In this document: piece by piece, positions 1 through 3,795 of the stretch
Layout: every line of letters begins with the position of its first letter
Position numbering within the stretch: the stretch's first letter is position 1
From: Halobacteriales archaeon
GTDB taxonomy: Archaea > Halobacteriota > Halobacteria > Halobacteriales > SKSH01
DNA: 6,129 bases
Assembly: GCA_007118075.1 (NCBI GenBank)
Contig: SKSH01000119.1
Span: 1-6,129, forward strand
Reading direction: 5' to 3'
Notes under the pieces: model-generated
What the model saw: the letters and a program-made list of their open reading frames with translations, nothing else
The model's database searches: none
What the model was told of the DNA's origin: nothing
Made by a program: the position numbers and the translations under genes

Positions 1-110
1 CGGTGGGGGTAACTCTCGTCATCGCCGCCCCTAGCGGTAGTACGAGTGCTATCGCCTAAACCTCACGCTCAGAGCCGAGGTCTTTTCGCTACCGGTCTCC
101 ACGCATCGCT
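1..110. other. Left-edge region, possible end of one gene or start of another
   Basis: Two readings are possible and neither is proven. On the plus strand one frame is open from the edge to a TAA at 57-59 and would encode an 18-residue C-terminus ending in SGSTSAIA. On the minus strand an ATG at 22-20 opens a frame that runs off the left edge, beginning MTRVTPT. About 38 bases upstream of that ATG the minus strand reads TTTAGG, a weak TATA-like element for a short-leader haloarchaeal transcript. The segment 60-110 contains TTTTCG at 83-88, about 26 bases before the ATG at 111. That is the right distance for a leaderless archaeal promoter but a poor match to a TATA box. Confidence 0.3.
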
Positions 111-353
111 ATGAGACGAATCCTCGCCTGGATGCAACTCGAGGGCGAGACACCGAGAGAACGCATCCGGCAGAATCCAATCCAACTCGTGGTGATGGTG
201 GTGACCCTCTGGATCGCCACGGTCATCACCTACTTCTCATTCTCGATGTTCATGGGCGAGTTCTGGGCGACGCTCGTCATCATCCTCGGGGCGATCGCGG
301 TGGGATTCCATCTCAGGGATCTCCTTGTCCCACCACGAACTGATGCCGAGTGA
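111..353 (+). CDS. Small two-helix membrane protein of unknown function
   Basis: Encodes 80 residues that I do not recognise as a named family. The first 25 residues are charged (MRRILAWMQLEGETPRERIR) and probably cytoplasmic. Two hydrophobic stretches follow, at about residues 26-46 (LVVMVVTLWIATVITYF) and 50-66 (FWATLVIILGAIAVGF). They are joined by a very short turn, giving a hairpin with both ends on the same side, and the tail is short and polar. The ATG has no Shine-Dalgarno site, which fits leaderless translation. Its stop at 351-353 lies 50 bases before the preferred cofE ATG and overlaps an alternative GTG start of cofE, so the two genes are probably co-transcribed. It is accepted as real because of the clean membrane-protein composition and the tight packing against cofE. 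A role linked to F420 is only a guess from position. Confidence 0.75.
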   Translation: MRRILAWMQLEGETPRERIRQNPIQLVVMVVTLWIATVITYFSFSMFMGEFWATLVIILGAIAVGFHLRDLLVPPRTDAE

Positions 354-403
354 TCGATGGTCGAACCGGTGCCATTTTCCCAGTGACTGTCGGTCGTGAT
401 GGC

Positions 404-1180
404 ATGAGACTCCGCGCCGTCGAAGGCATCCCAGAGATCGTCGAGGGTGACGACATCGGTGGGATGCTCGATGAACTCGACCAACCAGCTGCAACGGAGG
501 TCGTCGTTATCGCCAGTACGATTGTCTCCAAAGCGGAGGGTCGTGGGAGATGTCTGGATGAGTATGAAGCTAGCCGCCGTGCCAGGGCGATCGCCGACCG
601 GCTCAACCGGCGTGACGGTGGCGAGCGCGATCCACGCTTCGCGCAGGCGGTATTAGCTGAGAGTGAGGAACTCATCATTGAAGATCCGTTCCTCCTGTCA
701 GCCACCCATTTCGGTCATATCGGAGTAAACGCCGGCATCGATCGGACGAATCTTCCTGAGGATGCCGATATCCTTCTCATGCCGGCCAATCCGATGGACA
801 GTGCGCAACGCATCCACAATCAACTGCAACACTCACCACCGGTAATCATCTCAGACACCTCAGGTAGGCCCTTTCGCCGTGGACAACGTGGGGTTGCCAT
901 CGGTTGGGCCGGGATACCAGCTACCCGCGATTGGCGTGGATATCGAGACCGTCGGGGGAAAGTACTCCAGGTGACCGTCGAAGCGGTCGTCGATGAACTC
1001 GCCAGTGCGGCGAATCTGGTAACAGGTGAATCCGATGAGGGTAGGCCGGTTGTATATGTTGAAGACTGGTATCAGGGACCGTTCGAGGGTGATGACGAAC
1101 TCTTCCGTCCGATTGAGACCGATTTCGTCAGACAAGCACTCAGGGAGTGGGAGTTCGATCAACCGTCAGCTGGCGACTGA
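404..1180 (+). CDS. cofE: Coenzyme F420-0:L-glutamate ligase (F420:gamma-glutamyl ligase)
   Basis: CofE uses GTP and a divalent metal to attach L-glutamate residues to F420-0 through gamma-linkages, finishing coenzyme F420 in the cytoplasm. The 258-residue product has the family landmarks in order: an N-terminal VEGIPEIVEGDD (about residues 5-16), ASTIVSKAEGR (near 39-49), NAGIDRTN with N109 and D113, SDTSGRPFRRGQRGVAIG starting at S150 with D151, and VTVEAVVDELASAANLVTG. These correspond to the GTP- and metal-binding parts of the family. The C-terminal ETDFVRQALREW is typical of haloarchaeal members, and the length fits. The ATG at 404 is preferred because family members begin only a few residues before the GIPEI motif. 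A GTG at 350 would add 18 residues and overlap the upstream stop (GTGA), so translational coupling from there cannot be excluded. ATTTTCC at 373-379 is a weak TATA-like element about 28 bases before the ATG. The gene end overlaps the convergent 60-residue gene by 15 bases. Confidence 0.95.
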   Translation: MRLRAVEGIPEIVEGDDIGGMLDELDQPAATEVVVIASTIVSKAEGRGRCLDEYEASRRARAIADRLNRRDGGERDPRFAQAVLAESEELIIEDPFLLSATHFGHIGVNAGIDRTNLPEDADILLMPANPMDSAQRIHNQLQHSPPVIISDTSGRPFRRGQRGVAIGWAGIPATRDWRGYRDRRGKVLQVTVEAVVDELASAANLVTGESDEGRPVVYVEDWYQGPFEGDDELFRPIETDFVRQALREWEFDQPSAGD

Positions 1181-1348
1181 CCTGATCGCATCAGCAAGCG
1201 CTCCTACCGTCAACCATGTCATGACGACTACCGCGGAGAGAATCAACACCCCGCCGATGGTGATGAGTACCGCCGAGAGTGGATCGGCGAGTGCCGCGGT
1301 GGTGAAGTGGTCAATGAGGCCGCTGATATCGTCCACCGGATCAACCAT
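1166..1348 (-). CDS. Small single-helix membrane protein of unknown function
   Basis: Encodes 60 residues, beginning MVDPVDDISGLIDHF. An amphipathic N-terminal segment is followed by one long hydrophobic stretch, about residues 21-50 (DPLSAVLITIGGVLILSAVV, then VMTWLTVGALADAI), ending a few residues before the stop. It may be one long helix or a helical hairpin. I recognise no named family; short proteins with a DPL..L.TIGG-like pattern are a familiar haloarchaeal type. An upstream in-frame ATG at 1408 would add 20 residues rich in Lys, Pro and Cys (KNIKPCPRGTST) that do not suit the composition, so the ATG at 1348 is chosen. The gene is convergent with cofE, overlapping its last 15 bases, and divergent from the zinc-ribbon gene. 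Confidence 0.65.
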   Translation of the reverse strand: MVDPVDDISGLIDHFTTAALADPLSAVLITIGGVLILSAVVVMTWLTVGALADAIRSVAS

Positions 1349-1429
1349 AGTTGATGTTCCCCGTGGACAAGGCTTGATGTTTTTGATAGTCGTCAAGGCT
1401 TTTCTCATCGGGCCACAACTACCAACCAG
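1349..1429. promoter_or_regulatory. Divergent intergenic region with inverted and direct repeats
   Basis: This 81-base region must carry promoters for the minus-strand membrane protein and the plus-strand zinc-ribbon gene. It is more T- and A-rich than its surroundings. An imperfect inverted repeat pairs CTTGATG (1373-1379) with CGTCAAG (1391-1397), six of seven positions matching, around the centre TTTTTGATAGT. The octamer CAAGGCTT occurs at 1368-1375 and again at 1394-1401, 26 bases apart, flanking or overlapping those arms. The T-run CTTTTCTC at 1399-1406 is about 26-30 bases before the ATG at 1430, a plausible though weak archaeal TATA position. On the minus strand TATCAAAAA (1388-1380) could serve the other gene with a short leader. 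These assignments are by eye. Confidence 0.4.
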
Positions 1430-1612
1430 ATGAGTCGTAACCGGACTCTTGGTGAATTCGGAGCTGGAGAGGAAGAAGGTCCAACCCCGATCGAACCAGT
1501 CCAGCGATGGAAGCCAACGCCAATCCCCTGCCCTCGGTGTGGAGAACCCGCATCTGAGCTATGGTTGGACGATGGGGTAGCAGGTCGATGCCCCTCCTGT
1601 AAGGACTGGTAG
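1430..1612 (+). CDS. Small CPxC-type zinc-ribbon protein
   Basis: Encodes 60 residues. The first half is acidic and probably disordered (GEFGAGEEEG). The second half is a compact zinc ribbon: RWKPTPIPCPRCG carries C34 and C37, and GRCPSCKDW carries C54 and C57, with the knuckles about 16 residues apart. The protein ends in CKDW. An RW..., CxxC, W-rich spacer and CK-W ending resembles a haloarchaeal small zinc-finger family that I believe is DUF7573; that label is from memory and tentative. Such proteins are thought to bind Zn through four cysteines and mediate protein or nucleic-acid contacts, but no specific role can be assigned here. No Shine-Dalgarno site precedes the ATG. The gene is divergent from the 60-residue membrane protein and is separated from moxR by 132 bases containing a hairpin and a palindrome, so it is probably a separate transcription unit. 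Confidence 0.8.
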   Translation: MSRNRTLGEFGAGEEEGPTPIEPVQRWKPTPIPCPRCGEPASELWLDDGVAGRCPSCKDW

Positions 1613-1618
1613 ATGCGG

Positions 1619-1652
1619 GCCGTTTGGTAAAATCCTGATTCAACTAAACGGC
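1619..1652. repeat. Inverted repeat / hairpin after the zinc-ribbon gene
   Basis: Arms GCCGTTTGGT (1619-1628) and ACTAAACGGC (1643-1652) pair over 10 positions. Nine are Watson-Crick pairs and one is a G-T wobble, and they enclose a 14-base A/T-rich loop. The element starts seven bases after the TAG of the zinc-ribbon gene. It could shape the 3' end of that transcript, but no T-tract follows the stem as archaeal termination would favour. As DNA it could instead be an operator for the downstream operon. Confidence 0.5.
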
Positions 1653-1697
1653 AAGATTACATGGATAGAACCCAGAGTAGCTCGATATGAGATGGCT

Positions 1698-1712
1698 TGA
1701 CAATACTTGTCA
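1698..1712. promoter_or_regulatory. Perfect palindrome TGACAA-TAC-TTGTCA, candidate operator of the moxR operon
   Basis: Six-base arms match perfectly around a three-base centre, in the non-coding gap 33 bases before the moxR ATG. The size and symmetry fit a site for a dimeric helix-turn-helix regulator. TATA-like CGATATGA lies just upstream (1683-1690), so transcription could start around 1710-1715. A protein bound to the palindrome would then overlap the initiation site and probably repress. The regulator is not identifiable from this window. Confidence 0.4.
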
Positions 1713-1744
1713 CCCATCACGGAATTCAAGTCCCTCCCAAAATC

Positions 1745-2737
1745 ATGACCGAACCTGATACCGAGGGTGGCGGCACAATCGCCGATCATGTCGACGGCGT
1801 TGGAACCATCAACGACGTCGAATCAGTCTCGGCATTGGTCGACACCGTCATCGAGAACATCGAACAGATCCACGTTGGGAATCGGTCGAACATCGAGCAC
1901 GTCCTCATCGCCCTTTTGGCACGTGGTCACATCCTCATCGAGGACGTCCCCGGCGTCGGAAAGACCATGCTCGCACGGGCGCTTTCGAACTCGATTGACT
2001 GTTCGTTCAGACGCATCCAGTTCACCCCTGATTTGCTTCCATCTGATATCACAGGGGTGAACGTATTCAATCAGAAGACGAGAGAGTTCGAGTTCAATGC
2101 AGGTCCGATCTTCGCCAACGTTGTCCTTGGGGACGAAATTAATCGGGCACCGCCCAAGACACAAAGTGCGTTGCTCGAAGCGATGGAAGAGCGCAACGTC
2201 ACCATCGATGGTGTGACGCATCGGTTGCCAGAGCCCTTTACCGTCCTTGCAACCCAGAACGTGATTGAACCACACCGAACCTATGATCTACCTGTCGCGG
2301 AGCTCGATCGGTTCATGAAGTCGATCAAACTCGGGTACCCCAATGAGCAAGAGGAGACTGAACTCCTGGATCGGGTTGTCGGATACCATCCAATCGAAAA
2401 CCTCGAACCAGTGGTCGATACCGAGGCGATCAGACAGGCCCAGGCAATCGTTGCTGCTGTGACGGTCGAGGAACCCGTTCGGGCGTACGCATCGAGGCTC
2501 GCCTCAGAGACGAGACGGCGGGCAGAACTTGGTGCCAGTCCACGGGGAACGATTGTCCTCGTCCGGGCGGCCCAGGCCCGAGCGGCGATCGAAGGTCGAG
2601 ATTACGTCATCCCTGACGACATCAAGCACGAAGCGATGAGCGTCCTTCCACACCGGATTAGACCGAACCTTGATGATGCTGGGAGAGACGGGGCCGACGT
2701 TGTCGAAACAACGCTCGAACGAATCGACGTCCCGTAA
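1745..2737 (+). CDS. MoxR-family AAA+ ATPase
   Basis: A 330-residue cytoplasmic AAA+ ATPase of the MoxR group, whose members are thought to act as chaperone-like ATPases on partner proteins encoded beside them. Visible elements are Walker A at 67-74 (DVPGVGKT), a Walker B/MoxR block at 126-134 (VVLGDEINR, followed by APPKTQSALLEAME), sensor 1 with N172 in ATQN, the arginine finger in LDRF (R189), and sensor 2 in ASPRGT (R267). The C-terminal lid includes AAQARAAIEGRDYVIPDDI. Length is usual for the family. The ATG at 1745 is chosen because it gives a typical acidic haloarchaeal N-terminus (MTEPD). A TTG at 1697 would add 16 residues and place the perfect palindrome inside the coding region. 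The segment after sensor 1 departs from the common NPIEQEGTYPLPEAQLDRF, reading NVIEPHRTYDLPVAELDRF, but keeps the key residues. It is the first gene of the operon, five bases before the DUF58 gene. Confidence 0.93.
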   Translation: MTEPDTEGGGTIADHVDGVGTINDVESVSALVDTVIENIEQIHVGNRSNIEHVLIALLARGHILIEDVPGVGKTMLARALSNSIDCSFRRIQFTPDLLPSDITGVNVFNQKTREFEFNAGPIFANVVLGDEINRAPPKTQSALLEAMEERNVTIDGVTHRLPEPFTVLATQNVIEPHRTYDLPVAELDRFMKSIKLGYPNEQEETELLDRVVGYHPIENLEPVVDTEAIRQAQAIVAAVTVEEPVRAYASRLASETRRRAELGASPRGTIVLVRAAQARAAIEGRDYVIPDDIKHEAMSVLPHRIRPNLDDAGRDGADVVETTLERIDVP

Positions 2738-2742
2738 CAGGT

Positions 2743-3795
2743 ATGGTCAGATACGAGCGGCTCCCACTGACTCGCCGCGGGTGGGCAGTGGCAGGGATGG
2801 TTGTCCTCGCGGTCTCCCTTGGCTGGCTCTTCGGTGCGAGATCGTTGAACGCGGTCGCCGCACCTGCGCTTGTCGCGCTCGTTATCGCTGCCTGGCAGAT
2901 CTCTCGGCTCGAATTCCCCCCGATCGTGCGAGATGCACCCATGCTATGCACCCGAGGGGACGAAGAATCTGTCTCGATAACAGTTCAAAATGATATCGAG
3001 CGCATCGGATACATCGCCGATCACGTCCCCAAAGGGATCAGCGCGAGGGGGAATCGCCGGTTGGTGCCCTTAGAGAAGGGACTACAGTACGACATCAGCC
3101 TCGATGAGCGAGGAATCTACTGGCTGGGTCCGGTCGAACTCTCGATGCGTGATCTCCTTGGGCTCGCTGAACGGACCGAGATGTACTCGATCCGGTCGGA
3201 GGTCGTCGTCCACCCAGAACTGCATCCCATCGCAGCACCATCGCTCGATCGACTCGCCCGAATGGCAGATATTGCCATCGAGCGAGAGCGACATGAATTC
3301 GATCGGTTGCGAGAGTACAATCCAACCGATTCTCTGCGGGACATTCATTGGAAGACGAGTGCGAAGCGGATGGACACTGAGTTCATCGTCAAGGAGTTCG
3401 TCAGCGAGCGAGACCGTGGTTCGGTGATGCTCTCGGGCTCCGCAGCACACGGTGCGGATGATGCACTTGCCGACGCCATGGCGAGCTTGGCTGCGGCGCT
3501 AGTCAATCACGGGGTAAATGTTGGTGTGATCACTGGAGAAGGACGAATCGATCCAATCAGGCGTGCCGATCAGTTCAGCCAGATCCTCACCCATCTCGCC
3601 AGGGCCGGTCCTCGGTCGCCTGATGCCCATGCTGACATCCACTTTCATGCAGCGGTCGACGACGTCGATCAGGTGACGATCGAGATTGGTGACCTGCAGA
3701 TCCATTTCGGTGACCTGCGGCGAGGTGAATTCGGAGGACACGATGCCATCGAATCGGAAACGGCCACCGCCGGTGCCTGGGAGGCGGCTGACTGA
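2743..3795 (+). CDS. Membrane-anchored DUF58 domain protein
   Basis: A 350-residue DUF58 protein, the standard partner of MoxR ATPases. Two membrane helices near the N-terminus (about residues 14-30 and 36-53) form a hairpin. A beta-rich domain follows, with the characteristic ERGIYWLGP...RDLLGLAE at 122-143, and then the DUF58 signature EYNPTDSLRDIHWKTSAKR at 191-209 with W203 and K204, followed by FIVKEF. After that, a von Willebrand A-like fold would be expected. Here the first strand reads VMLSGSAAHG, with no DxSxS metal site; the helix ALADAMASLAAALVNHG and strand VNVGVITG look preserved. The last 60 residues are polar and His/Asp-rich, with no motif I recognise. The start follows the moxR stop after five bases, and the stop overlaps the next ATG (TGATG), indicating co-transcription and coupled translation. 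The domain probably sits in the cytoplasm against the MoxR protein; its biochemical role is not established. Confidence 0.92.
   Translation: MVRYERLPLTRRGWAVAGMVVLAVSLGWLFGARSLNAVAAPALVALVIAAWQISRLEFPPIVRDAPMLCTRGDEESVSITVQNDIERIGYIADHVPKGISARGNRRLVPLEKGLQYDISLDERGIYWLGPVELSMRDLLGLAERTEMYSIRSEVVVHPELHPIAAPSLDRLARMADIAIERERHEFDRLREYNPTDSLRDIHWKTSAKRMDTEFIVKEFVSERDRGSVMLSGSAAHGADDALADAMASLAAALVNHGVNVGVITGEGRIDPIRRADQFSQILTHLARAGPRSPDAHADIHFHAAVDDVDQVTIEIGDLQIHFGDLRRGEFGGHDAIESETATAGAWEAAD

Noticed and set aside
25..38. Short GC-rich inverted repeat near CCGCCCCTAGCGG
   Set aside because: Only about four paired bases; too weak to call a structure.
313..705. Minus-strand open frame of 130 codons opposite cofE
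   Set aside because: Ser/Arg-rich, low-complexity translation typical of an antisense frame of a GC-rich gene; cofE itself is unambiguous.
1697..1744. TTG start giving a 346-residue MoxR
   Set aside because: The extra residues (MTILVTHHGIQVPPKI) do not resemble the acidic haloarchaeal N-terminus that follows, and the extension would contain the palindrome; the ATG at 1745 is a better start.
1823..2275. Minus-strand open frame of 150 codons opposite moxR
   Set aside because: Antisense to the conserved Walker motifs, Cys/His/Arg-scattered with no zinc-finger spacing; treated as a shadow.
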